Numbered from the stretch's first letter, positions 44,386-53,734 are shown. The stretch: DNA of 64,000 bases from Streptomyces sp. NBC_01803 (GCF_035917415.1 NZ_CP109073.1:4448501-4512500), one strand, 5' to 3'. Translations and numbers: made by a program. Notes: a model not told the origin generated them from the sequence alone.

Positions 44386-45033
44386 ATGAGCGACTATCCC
44401 CCCGCGCCCTGGCGGCTGAAGGGCGACATGTACGTCTCCCTGTGGCGGCTGCCTCTCCGCTCCGTTCCCGCCTGGGACCTGCCGCCCGGGGTCCGGCCGC
44501 TGACCATGGGCGGGCGGTGTGTCCTGACCACGTTCTGGGTCGACTACCAGCGGGGCAGCGTGCTGGAGTACCACGAGTTCCTCGTCTCGCTGCTCGTCCG
44601 CCACCGGCGCGGCATCGTGGTCACGGCGGTGGCCGTCTGGGTGGACGACGAGCGTTCCCTGGCGGGTGGGCATGAACTATGGGGAATTCCGAAGGAGTTG
44701 GGCATGTTTGCCCTCGACTCGGCGGCCGGGTTCACGGCAGAGCTGGCCACCGGCCCCGGAGAGACCGTGACCACGGCCTTCCGGGACCGGCTCCGCCTGC
44801 CCGCCGTCAGGCTGCCCGTGCGCACCCGGCTCGTACAGCGGAAGCCGGACGGGAGCGTCTGCGAGGTGCCCCTGCGGCTGTCCGGTCCGGTCGGGCTCGG
44901 CCGCGAACGGCTACGGGCCCCGGCCACCGGACCGTTGGCGTTCCTCGCCGGACACCGCCCGAGCGTCACGGTCGCCCTGCGCGGCTTCCGCTTCCTGGTG
45001 GGGGAGGCGGTCAGCGCAGCTCCACCGAGTTGA
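44386..45033 (+). CDS. Acetoacetate decarboxylase-like protein
   Basis: 215 aa. It shows the beta-barrel pattern of the ADC-like superfamily (YPPAPWRLKGDMYVSLWRLP, VDDERSLAGGHELWGIPKEL with the conserved GxELWGxPK). In true acetoacetate decarboxylase a Lys in the barrel forms the Schiff base; GIPKEL offers a Lys, but many Streptomyces relatives are not decarboxylases. The role is unknown. The last 23 nt overlap the 3' end of the convergent GH27-type gene. Confidence 0.7.
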   Translation: MSDYPPAPWRLKGDMYVSLWRLPLRSVPAWDLPPGVRPLTMGGRCVLTTFWVDYQRGSVLEYHEFLVSLLVRHRRGIVVTAVAVWVDDERSLAGGHELWGIPKELGMFALDSAAGFTAELATGPGETVTTAFRDRLRLPAVRLPVRTRLVQRKPDGSVCEVPLRLSGPVGLGRERLRAPATGPLAFLAGHRPSVTVALRGFRFLVGEAVSAAPPS

Positions 45034-46909
45034 GCGACACGGCGCCGGTGTCGGCCTCGGTGCTGATGAGGGTGAGGATGTTGGTCCCCCGGGTCAGCCG
45101 GACCGCGTCCTCGGCGGTGGCCCACGCGCCGCCCGTCGCGGGCAGCGCCACCTGCCTGGGGCGGCCCACCGGCGTGCGGTTCAGCTCCTCGGCGCCCACG
45201 GTGAGCGTCGCGTCGGCGTCGGCGGCGTACCGGTACCGGACGCGGTACGTGCCGGTCCGGGCGGCCTCGACGCCGAAGGTGACCGAGGCGCCGGTGCCGG
45301 GCAGATCGGCGTAGCCCATGGCGGTGTGGCCGGGGCGGGTGTTGCCGAAGCCGGCGCCGCCGCCCCAGGCGGCGAACGCCGCCTGATACACGCGCTTGTG
45401 ACCCGGCGCGCTCACCTTGACCAACCGCACGCCGTGCGCGGGCAGTTCGGTGGTGAGGCTGCTCATCCGGCCGAGGTCGCGGTGCTCCCACAGGTCACGC
45501 ACCGCCGCCCTGTCGGTCAGCCCGAGTGCGCCGGCCAGGTCGAGGGTGCGGGTGGCGGCGGTGTCACCGCGGTTGAACAGGGCGACGGCCCAGGAGCCGT
45601 CGGGGAGCTGCCCGGCCCAGCGCTCGGTGTCCCGGCTGCCCGGGTTCGTCGAGTAGGGCTCGGCGCTGTGGAAGTAGGGCTTGCCGACGAGTCCCTGGTC
45701 GTTGAGCGCGAGGACCTCCTCGTTCTGGTAGGCCCAGGCGTGTGCGCCGATGTTGCTGTGCAGGTCGGAGATGGTGAGGGGGGAGCCGGCGATGGTCATC
45801 AGGCTGACGCAGGTGCGGCGTTCGTCGTCGTTGGCGAAGGTGTTCATCATCAGGAAGTCGCCGTCGAGGATGAACTGCCCGCGTCCGGAGCGGTCGGCGA
45901 AGCCGGTGAAGCCGGCGAACGGGTTGTGCCACTGCGACCAGCCGTTCTGCCAACTCTGCCGTCCGCCGCTGAGCCGGTCCCAACCGCCCCGGTCCGCGTC
46001 GGCGTTGATGCGGATCAGGTCGCCGTACCGGATCTCCGCGGCGCCGTGGTCGAACAGGTGCGGCATGACGAGACTGACCTGCATGTCGTCGCCGGCCGCC
46101 TCGTGGATCCAGCGCAGTGCCGTCTCGTACTGGGCGCGGCCGTGACCGAGGCCGACGGTGCCGATGTTGGCGTCCTGGCCGTTCTCGTACCAGGAGAGGA
46201 AGTCGATGCGGAGGTAGGGGACGCCGAGATCTCTGAAGTACCGCACGTAGCCCTGGATGTACTCCTTGGCGCCGTCCTTGGTGACGTCGGCCCAGTAGAG
46301 GGTGTCGCCGCCGATGCCGCCGGCGAAGAAGTCGCCGTCGGTGACGATGTCGGCGATCCGGACGTCGGGGCGGCCGATGACGGTCTTGGAGGTGTCCGCG
46401 ACGGCGGCCCGGTGCACCCACAGGGGGTTGTAGTAGACGCCGAGGTCCATGCCCTTGCCCCGGATGTACTCGGCCCACCAGGCCCAGTCGTGCTGCCAGC
46501 CGTCGTTGTAGGTGACGATGTAGCCGTTGTCGTTCGTCCTGCTGGACGCCTCTATCCAGCCGTCCGTGCAGGGCATGGTGTAGCCGTACGGGGCGAACTC
46601 GGCGGCCAGCCAGTCGACGTTGGCCTTCCACTCGTCCTCGGGGATGGGCGCGTTGTGCGGGAAGCTCCAGCCGTAGATGCTCCAGTAGCGCGGCCCGGCA
46701 CCGCGCCGGCTGAACACGCTGTTCCGGCTCGCTACCGGCAGCGGGGCGGCGGCCGTGCCGGCCCCGCCGGCCGGTAGCCCGTTCCCGGCCCCGGTGGTGG
46801 GCGCCGTCAGGGGGCTCGCGTGCGCGTCGCCCACCAGTGAGGCCGCCGTCAGACCGCCGGCCGCGGCGGCCCCGGCGCTCGCGATCAGCGCCCGTCGGGA
46901 GAGTGCCAT
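45011..46909 (-). CDS. Secreted GH27-type glycosidase, isomalto-dextranase-like, with C-terminal CBM
   Basis: 632 aa from ATG 46909 (GGAG 7 nt upstream). Tat-like signal SRRALIASAGAAAAGGLTAA. The catalytic barrel (about 75-400) has GWSFPHNAPIPEDEWKANVD, TDGWIE and LRIDFLSWYENG, where the Asp (near residue 236) fits the GH27 nucleophile, with a second acid in the NADADRGGW region. A beta-sandwich follows, then a CBM35/CBM6-like module (AAFAAWGGGAGFGNTRPG, ending GAVSLNSVEL). Family GH27 holds alpha-galactosidases and isomalto-dextranases. The alpha-1,6-glucosidase and importer next door favour dextran; alpha-galactosidase is the alternative. Confidence 0.8.
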   Translation of the reverse strand: MALSRRALIASAGAAAAGGLTAASLVGDAHASPLTAPTTGAGNGLPAGGAGTAAAPLPVASRNSVFSRRGAGPRYWSIYGWSFPHNAPIPEDEWKANVDWLAAEFAPYGYTMPCTDGWIEASSRTNDNGYIVTYNDGWQHDWAWWAEYIRGKGMDLGVYYNPLWVHRAAVADTSKTVIGRPDVRIADIVTDGDFFAGGIGGDTLYWADVTKDGAKEYIQGYVRYFRDLGVPYLRIDFLSWYENGQDANIGTVGLGHGRAQYETALRWIHEAAGDDMQVSLVMPHLFDHGAAEIRYGDLIRINADADRGGWDRLSGGRQSWQNGWSQWHNPFAGFTGFADRSGRGQFILDGDFLMMNTFANDDERRTCVSLMTIAGSPLTISDLHSNIGAHAWAYQNEEVLALNDQGLVGKPYFHSAEPYSTNPGSRDTERWAGQLPDGSWAVALFNRGDTAATRTLDLAGALGLTDRAAVRDLWEHRDLGRMSSLTTELPAHGVRLVKVSAPGHKRVYQAAFAAWGGGAGFGNTRPGHTAMGYADLPGTGASVTFGVEAARTGTYRVRYRYAADADATLTVGAEELNRTPVGRPRQVALPATGGAWATAEDAVRLTRGTNILTLISTEADTGAVSLNSVELR

Positions 46910-46961
46910 GGGTGTCTCCATCCCTTTGCCTTCAGGTGACGGGAGTGTGTCCAGCTTTGCT

Positions 46962-46999
46962 TTCTTGCGTCAAGCAAGAAGAAAGAACTAAATTCTTTC
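46962..46999. promoter_or_regulatory. Double 19-bp palindromic operator between GH27-type and ROK genes
   Basis: Two perfect inverted repeats abut each other: TTCTTGC-N5-GCAAGAA (46962-46980) and GAAAGAA-N5-TTCTTTC (46981-46999). On the minus strand a TTGACG -35 for the GH27-type gene lies in the centre of the first. This is a probable ROK repressor site. Confidence 0.7.
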
Positions 47000-47046
47000 C
47001 GTGTACGTGATTGACAGGGAGGCCGGTCAATGCCACGGCAGCCACC

Positions 47047-47052
47047 TACACT
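47047..47052 (+). promoter_or_regulatory. -10 box TACACT, leaderless start of ROK gene
   Basis: TACACT, 7 nt, then ATG 47060; preferred over the in-frame ATG at 47030. Confidence 0.5.
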
Positions 47053-47059
47053 TCCCGGT

Positions 47060-48280
47060 ATGACAGCAGGCCCGGCGCCGAGCAGGCCCACCCCCGTTCT
47101 CTTCCGCCGGGTAGCGGCCGAGTCCGAGCTGTCCGGGGTGGTCGCCGACGACACCAGGGCGGCGATCTTCGCCGAGATCCTGACGGCGGGGCCCTCCTCC
47201 CGCACCGAGCTGGCCCGGCGGCTGGGACTCTCCCAGTCCACGGTCACCCGGGCGGTCAACCCGCTGATCGAGACCGGATATCTGGTGGAGATCGGCGCCC
47301 GCAGCTCGGGCGGCGGTCGGCCGCAGCGCATCCTCGCGGTCGCCCGCGACCGCCACCTGGTGGTCGGGGTCAAGCTGGCGCCGCAGAGCGTCACGGCGGT
47401 CCTGACCGACCTGGAGGCCACCGTGGTGGCCAGGAGTCGGCTGCCCGTGGGGGCCGGGGCCACGCCCGAGGAGGTCATGGCGCTCGCCTCGCAGGCGGTG
47501 AACTATCTCCTGGCCGCCGAAGACCGTTCGGAGGAGCGGGTGTTGGGCGTCGGCGTGGGCATCGGCGGACACGTCGACGCGGACACCGGCCGTTGCGTGC
47601 GCTCGGGAGTCATGGGCTGGGAGGACGTCGACGTGGCCGGCCCGCTGTCGGCGGTGCTCGGCCTGCCCGTCGTCGTGAACAACGACGCCAACGCCCTTCT
47701 GGTGGCTGAGCGTTGGTTCGGCGCGGGCCGGGACTGCGAGTCGCTGGCCGTGGTCACGGTGGGCGCGGGTATCGGCTGTGGACTGATGCTGGCGGGGGGC
47801 CTGTTCACCGGCTCCTCCGGGCTGGCCGGCGAGCTCGGCCATGTGCCGATCCAGCCGGACGGGCCCGTATGTTCGTGCGGGAGCCGGGGCTGTGTGGAGG
47901 CGCTGGCCTCCGACGCGGCGGTCCTGACGGCGATTTCGAGCACCTCGGGCATTCCCTGCCCCTCGATCAAGGACGCGCTGACCCGGGCCGCGGCGGGGGA
48001 GGCGGCGGTGCTGGCGGCGTTCTCCGCGATGGGCGAGGCGCTGGGCCGGGCCATGGCCACCGTGTGCAACCTGGTCAATCCGGAGAAGATCGTGCTGACC
48101 GGTGAAAGCGTGCGCGCCTACGCCCTCTTCGGCCCGGCCTGCCGCGACGCGCTCGCGGCGCACGGCTTCTCCACGGCCGCGGCCGACTGCGAGCTGGTGA
48201 CGCACGTGGCCGACGACGACATGTGGGCGCGCGGCGCGGCCTGCCTGGCGATCAGGGAAGCCGTCCAGGCCACGCGCTGA
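47060..48280 (+). CDS. ROK-family transcriptional repressor
   Basis: 406 aa. N-terminal winged HTH (SRTELARRLGLSQSTVTRAV) followed by a ROK sugar-kinase-like domain with VGVGIGGHVD, VVVNNDANALLVAERWFGAG, the ROK zinc motif CSCGSRGCVEA and HVPIQPDG. Such repressors release DNA on binding a sugar or sugar phosphate. It lies between the secreted glycosidase and the alpha-glucosidase/importer genes and probably controls both. The palindromic operator is in the divergent promoter. Confidence 0.87.
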   Translation: MTAGPAPSRPTPVLFRRVAAESELSGVVADDTRAAIFAEILTAGPSSRTELARRLGLSQSTVTRAVNPLIETGYLVEIGARSSGGGRPQRILAVARDRHLVVGVKLAPQSVTAVLTDLEATVVARSRLPVGAGATPEEVMALASQAVNYLLAAEDRSEERVLGVGVGIGGHVDADTGRCVRSGVMGWEDVDVAGPLSAVLGLPVVVNNDANALLVAERWFGAGRDCESLAVVTVGAGIGCGLMLAGGLFTGSSGLAGELGHVPIQPDGPVCSCGSRGCVEALASDAAVLTAISSTSGIPCPSIKDALTRAAAGEAAVLAAFSAMGEALGRAMATVCNLVNPEKIVLTGESVRAYALFGPACRDALAAHGFSTAAADCELVTHVADDDMWARGAACLAIREAVQATR

Positions 48281-48709
48281 GGCGCGCCCGCGCGGCGCCG
48301 GGACACCTGCGGCGTCGTCATTTATTGCGCGCGTCAAGAAAAGCGCATCACTCGCCGCGTCGTGCGGTCCGCCGCCCTTGGTCACGGGCGGATGCGTCGC
48401 CCCGGAGGGTGAGGCGATGCCGCGCCGAAGGCTTTCTCCCAAGCAGGAGCAGGTCCGGCTGGGTCTCCGCCCATCGCGGGGCAGTGGAGCCTCACCCCCC
48501 TCGTATCCCTTTTCGGCGGCTTCTTCCGCTGTGCCCTCTCGCTCGGATCGAAGGGTTGTTTCCAGGGGATTGACCCGGAGAAACTTCCGCCGTACAAATA
48601 AGTGCGCATCGCGCCGCACTCGGTCGGCACGGTGCAAGGTGACGCGCCGATGCCGCCCGCCCCCGGGCCGAACGACGGTGTCCGCGCACGAGCGATAGGA
48701 GGTTCCCCT
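48281..48709 (+). other. Long 5' region of the alpha-glucosidase operon
   Basis: No gene. It holds a GTCAAG-centred element at about 48325-48345 that resembles half of the operator in front of the ROK gene, and a strong promoter at 48570-48598 that leaves an untranslated leader of about 105 nt. Confidence 0.55.
48570..48598 (+). promoter_or_regulatory. Sigma-70-type promoter TTGACC-N17-TACAAA
   Basis: TTGACC (48570) and TACAAA (48593) at 17-bp spacing, unusually AT-rich for this window. It drives the alpha-glucosidase and importer genes. Confidence 0.7.
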
Positions 48710-50461
48710 GTGTCCCCTGCTCACGCGGCCGCCGTCGAGCCGTGGTGGAAGTCCGCCGTCGTCTATCAGATCTATCCGCGCAGCTTCGCCGACTCCAACG
48801 GGGACGGCATCGGGGACATCCCCGGGATCATCGGGCGGCTCGACTACCTCTCCGGCCTGGGCGTGGATGTCATCTGGCTGTCGCCCGTCTACCCCTCCCC
48901 GCAGGACGACAACGGCTACGACATCAGCGACTACCAGGGTGTCGACCCGGTCTTCGGCACCCTGGAGGACTTCGACAAGCTGCTGGCCGCGGTCCACGAG
49001 CGGGGCATGAAACTGATCATGGACCTGGTGGTGAACCACACCTCCGACGAGCACCCGTGGTTCATCGCGTCCCGGGACGGCGGCAAGGACGGCCCGAAGC
49101 GTGACTGGTACTGGTGGCGCCCGGCCCGCGACGGCATGACGCCCGGCACCCCCGGCGCCGAACCCACCAACTGGGCCTCCTGGTTCTCCGGGCCGGCGTG
49201 GGAGTACGACGAGGCGAGCGGGGAGTACTTCCTGCATCTGTTCTCCCGCAAGCAGCCCGACCTCAACTGGGAGAACCCCGAAGTCCGCGAGGCCGTCCAC
49301 GCGATGATGCGCTGGTGGCTGGACCGGGGCGTCGACGGCTTCCGCATGGACGTCATCAACCTCATATCGAAGAACCCCGCGCTCCCCGACGGACACATGG
49401 CCGAGGGCGACCGCCACGCCGACGGCGGCCAGCACTACGTCTGCGGTCCGCGCATCCATGAGTTCCTGGCGGAGATGCACCGCGAGGTCTTCGCCGGCCG
49501 TCCCGAACGCCTCCTGACCGTCGGGGAGATGCCCGGCGTGACAGTGGAGGAGGCGGAACTGTTCACCGATCCGGCGCGCGCGGAGCTGGACATGGTCTTC
49601 CAGTTCGAGCACGTCGGCCTCGACTCGGGCCCCGGCGGCAAGTTCGACCCGAGGCCGCTGCGGCTGGTCGATCTCAAGGCGTCACTGGGCCGTTGGCAGA
49701 CCGGGCTGCACGAGACCGGCTGGAACAGCCTGTACTGGAACAACCACGACCAGCCCCGCGTCGTCTCCCGCTACGGCGACGACACCCCGGGACATCGCAC
49801 CCGCTCCGCCACCATGCTCGCCACCGTGCTGCACCTGCACCGCGGCACGCCCTACATCTACCAGGGCGAGGAACTCGCCATGGCCAACCACCCGTTCGCC
49901 ACCATCGACGACTTCCGCGACATCGAGTCCCTCAACCACTTCCGCGAGGCCACCGCCGCCGGCGAGGACCCCCGGCGCGTACTGACCGCGCTGCGCGCCC
50001 GCAGCCGCGACAACGCCCGCACCCCCATGCAATGGGACGCGAGCGAACACGCCGGATTCACCACCGGAACGCCCTGGATCGCCGTCAACCCCGACCACCG
50101 ACACATCAACGCCGAAACCCAACTCGCCGACCCCCACTCCGTCTTCCACTACTACCGGCGCCTGATCCACCTCCGCCACACCGAACCAGCCATCGCCCAC
50201 GGCGACTTCCACATGCTCGCCCCCGACGACGAACAGCTCTACGCCTTCCTCCGCCGCCACCAGGACAGCGGCACCGAACTCCTCATCCTGGCCAACTTCA
50301 CCGGCCAGCCACTCACCCCCGACCTCCCCGACGGCTGGACCGGCACCGAGACCCTCATCACCAACGCGCCGCCATCCGGCGACCCGCACACCCTCGCCCC
50401 CTGGGAAGCCCGAGTCCACCGCCGCCGCACCCCACGACTGCGGCAATTCACAGAGCAGTGA
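48710..50461 (+). CDS. GH13 oligo-1,6-glucosidase/dextran glucosidase
   Basis: 583 aa; GTG 48710 with AGGAGG 7 nt upstream. GH13 motifs: VVNHTSDEHPW, GFRMDVINLI (nucleophile Asp214), TVGEMPG (acid/base Glu273) and NNHDQPRV (Asp347). Val directly after the nucleophile is the mark of alpha-1,6-specific GH13_31 enzymes, whereas alpha-1,4 enzymes usually have Ala or Thr. No signal peptide, so it acts on imported isomaltose or isomaltooligosaccharides. The stop is followed 14 nt later by the binding-protein gene. Confidence 0.9.
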   Translation: MSPAHAAAVEPWWKSAVVYQIYPRSFADSNGDGIGDIPGIIGRLDYLSGLGVDVIWLSPVYPSPQDDNGYDISDYQGVDPVFGTLEDFDKLLAAVHERGMKLIMDLVVNHTSDEHPWFIASRDGGKDGPKRDWYWWRPARDGMTPGTPGAEPTNWASWFSGPAWEYDEASGEYFLHLFSRKQPDLNWENPEVREAVHAMMRWWLDRGVDGFRMDVINLISKNPALPDGHMAEGDRHADGGQHYVCGPRIHEFLAEMHREVFAGRPERLLTVGEMPGVTVEEAELFTDPARAELDMVFQFEHVGLDSGPGGKFDPRPLRLVDLKASLGRWQTGLHETGWNSLYWNNHDQPRVVSRYGDDTPGHRTRSATMLATVLHLHRGTPYIYQGEELAMANHPFATIDDFRDIESLNHFREATAAGEDPRRVLTALRARSRDNARTPMQWDASEHAGFTTGTPWIAVNPDHRHINAETQLADPHSVFHYYRRLIHLRHTEPAIAHGDFHMLAPDDEQLYAFLRRHQDSGTELLILANFTGQPLTPDLPDGWTGTETLITNAPPSGDPHTLAPWEARVHRRRTPRLRQFTEQ

Positions 50462-50475
50462 AGAAAGGCAGCATC

Positions 50476-51780
50476 ATGCAATTCACGAGGAGAACCGGCC
50501 GACTGGCGCTGGGCGCGGCGGCGGTCACGCTGTCCCTGGTAGCCACCGGATGCGGCGGCTCGGACGACTCCGGCTCCGGCGGTGGCCAGACGCTGAGGCT
50601 CTGGCACTACGAGGACCCCGAAGGCGCCCTCGGCCAGGCGTGGGACGCGGCGATCGAGGAGTTCGAGCGGACTCACCCGGGTGTCACGGTCGAGTTCGAG
50701 CAGAAGACGTTCGACCAGATCCAGCAGACCTCGGGCATGATCCTCAACTCGGACGAGGCGCCCGACATCATGGAGTACAACAAGGGCAACGCCACGGCCG
50801 GACTCCTGTCCTCCCAAGGGCTGCTGACCGACCTCACCCAGGTCGCCCAGGAGCGCGGTTGGTCGGACCAGATCAGCGAGAACCTCTCGACCGCCGCCCG
50901 GTACGACGAGTTGGGCCATATGGGCGGCGACACCTGGTACGGCGTCCCCAACTACGGCGAATACGTCCTCATGTACTACAACCAGGACATGTTCGAGGAG
51001 TACGGAATCGAGGTGCCCACGGACCGGGCGGGCTTCGAGGCGGCGCTCCAGGAGTTCGTGGACAACGGCGTCACCCCGATCGCCAACGCGGGCAACGACC
51101 ACCCGGCCGAGCACTGGCTCTACCTGCTCGCGCTCTCGCAGGCCGACGAACAGTGGGTTCGCGACTATCAGTTCTTCGAGGGTGACGTCGACTTCCACGA
51201 CGAGCAGTGGACCTACGCGGCCGAGACCTACGCCGACTGGCTGGACCGCGGCTACTTCGACCAGGAGTCCGTCGGCCTGGTCGGCACCGACATGACCGAG
51301 ACGTTCGTCTCCGGCCAGTACCCGATCCTGGTGGGCGGCAACTGGTGGTACGGCGGGTTCCTCAACGACATCCAGGACTTCGAGTGGAACGCCGTCCCCT
51401 ACCCGGGCAGTGACATGACCCTGGGCTCGGGCGGCAACCTGTGGGTCGTCCCGCAGAACTCGGACAACCAGGAACTCGCCTACGACTTCATCGACATCAC
51501 CATGTCACCGGAGATCCAGGCGCTCATCGGCAACGCCGGCAACATCCCCGTGAACGTCGACGCGCAGGACATCGAGGACGAGCGTGCCCGCGGCGTGATC
51601 ACCGGTTTCCAGGAGCTGTCGGACAACAACGGCCTGGCGCTGTACCCGGACTGGCCCGTCCCCGGCTACTACGACACCTTCGTGGCCTCCGTGCAGAACC
51701 TGATGAACGGCAGCTCGCCCGACGAGGTCCTCGACGAACTCGCGGGCCCCTATGAGGAATACGTCTCGTCCCTCGGCTGA
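50476..51780 (+). CDS. Sugar ABC transporter substrate-binding lipoprotein
   Basis: 434 aa. Lipoprotein signal with lipobox LVATGC (Cys26) and a Gly/Ser linker, then a family 1 extracellular solute-binding protein (LRLWHYEDPEGALGQAWDAA, GVPNYGEYVLMYYNQDMF, VGGNWWYGGF). The ligand is probably an isomaltooligosaccharide, given the flanking alpha-1,6-glucosidase. The ATG at 50476 has GAAAGG upstream; a GTG at 50458 in frame overlaps the glucosidase stop. A strong hairpin follows the gene. Confidence 0.9.
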   Translation: MQFTRRTGRLALGAAAVTLSLVATGCGGSDDSGSGGGQTLRLWHYEDPEGALGQAWDAAIEEFERTHPGVTVEFEQKTFDQIQQTSGMILNSDEAPDIMEYNKGNATAGLLSSQGLLTDLTQVAQERGWSDQISENLSTAARYDELGHMGGDTWYGVPNYGEYVLMYYNQDMFEEYGIEVPTDRAGFEAALQEFVDNGVTPIANAGNDHPAEHWLYLLALSQADEQWVRDYQFFEGDVDFHDEQWTYAAETYADWLDRGYFDQESVGLVGTDMTETFVSGQYPILVGGNWWYGGFLNDIQDFEWNAVPYPGSDMTLGSGGNLWVVPQNSDNQELAYDFIDITMSPEIQALIGNAGNIPVNVDAQDIEDERARGVITGFQELSDNNGLALYPDWPVPGYYDTFVASVQNLMNGSSPDEVLDELAGPYEEYVSSLG

Positions 51781-51810
51781 GGCGCCGAGCCCAAGGACGA
51801 TACACCGACT

Positions 51811-51852
51811 GAGGACGGCGGCCCCTCCATCCCCGCCGGGGCCGCCGTCCTC
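51811..51852 (+). terminator. 15-bp perfect hairpin between binding-protein and permease genes
   Basis: GAGGACGGCGGCCCC pairs with GGGGCCGCCGTCCTC around a 12-nt loop, 30 nt after the binding-protein stop and within the operon. It may be a partial terminator or 3' mRNA stabiliser giving more binding protein than permease. Confidence 0.75.
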
Positions 51853-51869
51853 GCAGTCAAGGAGCATTG

Positions 51870-52769
51870 GTGAAGCGGAACAACCTCCCGCGGTCGGCGG
51901 GCTACGGGATCTATCTGGTGCCGGGACTCGTGCTGTGCGCGCTGTTCCTCGTGGTTCCCCTGATCATGACCATCGGGTACAGCTTCACCCGCTGGCAGGG
52001 CATCGGCAGCGCCGAATGGATCGGATTCGACAACTACACACAGCTGATGGAGGACGACGCGTTCTGGGCGTCGTTCAAGAACATCGGCTTCATCATCGTC
52101 GGCATGGCGATCGTGCCCACGCTGCTCGGACTGATCATCGCCGCCGTGCTGTTCGACTACATTGGCAAGCGTCACAGCGACACCCTGGTCAACGGCCTGC
52201 GCTCGGGCCTGTACATCCCGCAGGTCATCCCGGTCGCCGTCACCGGCCTGATGTGGGGATGGATCCTCGCCCCCAACGGCGCGATCAACGACATCCTGGA
52301 GACGGTGGGCCTCGACGGCCTGACCCAGAACTGGCTCGGCGACCCCGACCTGGCCCTGTGGACCGTGCTGGTGGTCCTGGTCTGGATGCAACTGGGCTAT
52401 CCGCTCATCCTGTTCCTGGCCGGACTGCAGCGCATCGACCCCGAGCTCTACGAGGCCGCCGACCTCGACGGCGCCTCCTGGCCGCAGCGCTTCGCCCGCA
52501 TCACGGTCCCGCTGCTGCGCCCCGAGGTCTACGTCGTGCTGGTCACCACTACCATCGCCGCGCTGAAGGTCTTCGCGCAGATCTACGTGCTCACCGGCGG
52601 CGGACCGGGCGACACCACGCTCGTCCCCTCCTACTTCGCCTATCAGAACTTCTTCGAGAAGGCGCAGGTCGGCTATGGCTCGGCCATCTCGACCGTGATG
52701 ACGCTGATGGTCCTGATCATCGCGGCCGTTTTCCTCTTCCGGCAGAACAGCGAAGACCGAGGGATCTGA
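51870..52769 (+). CDS. Sugar ABC transporter permease 1 (MalF/LacF type)
   Basis: 299 aa with six membrane helices and the EAA loop YEAADLDGASWPQRFARITV that docks the ATPase. GTG 51870 has AAGGAG 5 nt upstream. It pairs with the second permease 5 nt downstream. Plasma membrane. No ATPase gene is present; in Streptomyces such importers share the MsiK ATPase encoded elsewhere. Confidence 0.9.
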   Translation: MKRNNLPRSAGYGIYLVPGLVLCALFLVVPLIMTIGYSFTRWQGIGSAEWIGFDNYTQLMEDDAFWASFKNIGFIIVGMAIVPTLLGLIIAAVLFDYIGKRHSDTLVNGLRSGLYIPQVIPVAVTGLMWGWILAPNGAINDILETVGLDGLTQNWLGDPDLALWTVLVVLVWMQLGYPLILFLAGLQRIDPELYEAADLDGASWPQRFARITVPLLRPEVYVVLVTTTIAALKVFAQIYVLTGGGPGDTTLVPSYFAYQNFFEKAQVGYGSAISTVMTLMVLIIAAVFLFRQNSEDRGI

Positions 52770-52774
52770 CCCGC

Positions 52775-53710
52775 ATGACACTCACCGCCCCCGAGAGGGC
52801 CACCGGCGACAGCCCCATGGCCGCCCTCCCCGAAAGCCCCCGCCGCCGCACCCGGCGCTCCTCACGCCGCGCCGCCGCCGGCAAGGGCCGCAGGACCCCG
52901 CTGTCCTACGTCGTCGCCGCGGGCGTCACCGCGTTCGTCCTCGCCTTCCTCGCGCCCTTCCTGATCATCCTGATCAACTCGTTCAAGACCTCGTCCGACT
53001 ACCGCTCCAACGGCCCGCTGTCCTGGCCCGAGAAGTGGAACTGGGACATCCTCGACGACGTCTGGGAACGCACCGACTTCACCCAGAAACTCCTCAACAG
53101 CGTCCAGATCAGCCTGGGCGTCGTCGTCATCGCGATCGTGATCGCACTGTTCAACGCCTATGCCATCGGCATCGGCCGCGTCCGCTGGCGCAACGCCTTC
53201 CTCATCTTCTTCCTCGCCGTCAACGTGCTGCCGCAGGAAGGCGTGATCTACCCCGTCTACTACCTGTTCAAGGAAATGGGCCTGTACGACACCAAGCTCG
53301 GCTACACCATCCTGCTCGGAGTCCTCTACAGCGCGTTCGGCACCTACCTCCTGTCCTCGGTCTACGCCGGGTTCCCCCGCGAGCTCCTGGAGGCCGCCCA
53401 ACTCGACGGCGCCAGCCGCTGGACCGTGCTGTGGCGCATCGTGCTGCCCATGAGCTGGCCCACGCTCTCCGTCATGTGCGTCTTCTTCTTCGTCTGGAGC
53501 TGGAACGAGTTCCTGACGCCACTGGTCCTGCTGATCTCCAACGACAACCAGACCGTCCCCCTCGGACTCGCCGTCATGCGGGGCCAGTACACCAGTGAGC
53601 CCACCGCGCTCAGCGCCGCCGCACTCCTCGGCGTCATCCCCATGATCGTCTTCTTCCTCATCTTCCAGCGCACCCTCACCCGCGGCGTCACAGCCGGCGC
53701 CGTGAAATGA
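52775..53710 (+). CDS. Sugar ABC transporter permease 2 (MalG/LacG type)
   Basis: 311 aa. A basic N-terminal extension (PRRRTRRSSRRAAAGKGRR) precedes six membrane helices; the EAA loop reads LEAAQLDGASRWTVLWRIVL. It forms the importer heterodimer with the preceding permease. The end of the gene is 25 bp from the convergent PhoX-like gene. Confidence 0.9.
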   Translation: MTLTAPERATGDSPMAALPESPRRRTRRSSRRAAAGKGRRTPLSYVVAAGVTAFVLAFLAPFLIILINSFKTSSDYRSNGPLSWPEKWNWDILDDVWERTDFTQKLLNSVQISLGVVVIAIVIALFNAYAIGIGRVRWRNAFLIFFLAVNVLPQEGVIYPVYYLFKEMGLYDTKLGYTILLGVLYSAFGTYLLSSVYAGFPRELLEAAQLDGASRWTVLWRIVLPMSWPTLSVMCVFFFVWSWNEFLTPLVLLISNDNQTVPLGLAVMRGQYTSEPTALSAAALLGVIPMIVFFLIFQRTLTRGVTAGAVK

Positions 53711-53734
53711 GCCGGCCGTGACGCCCGGCCGGGC

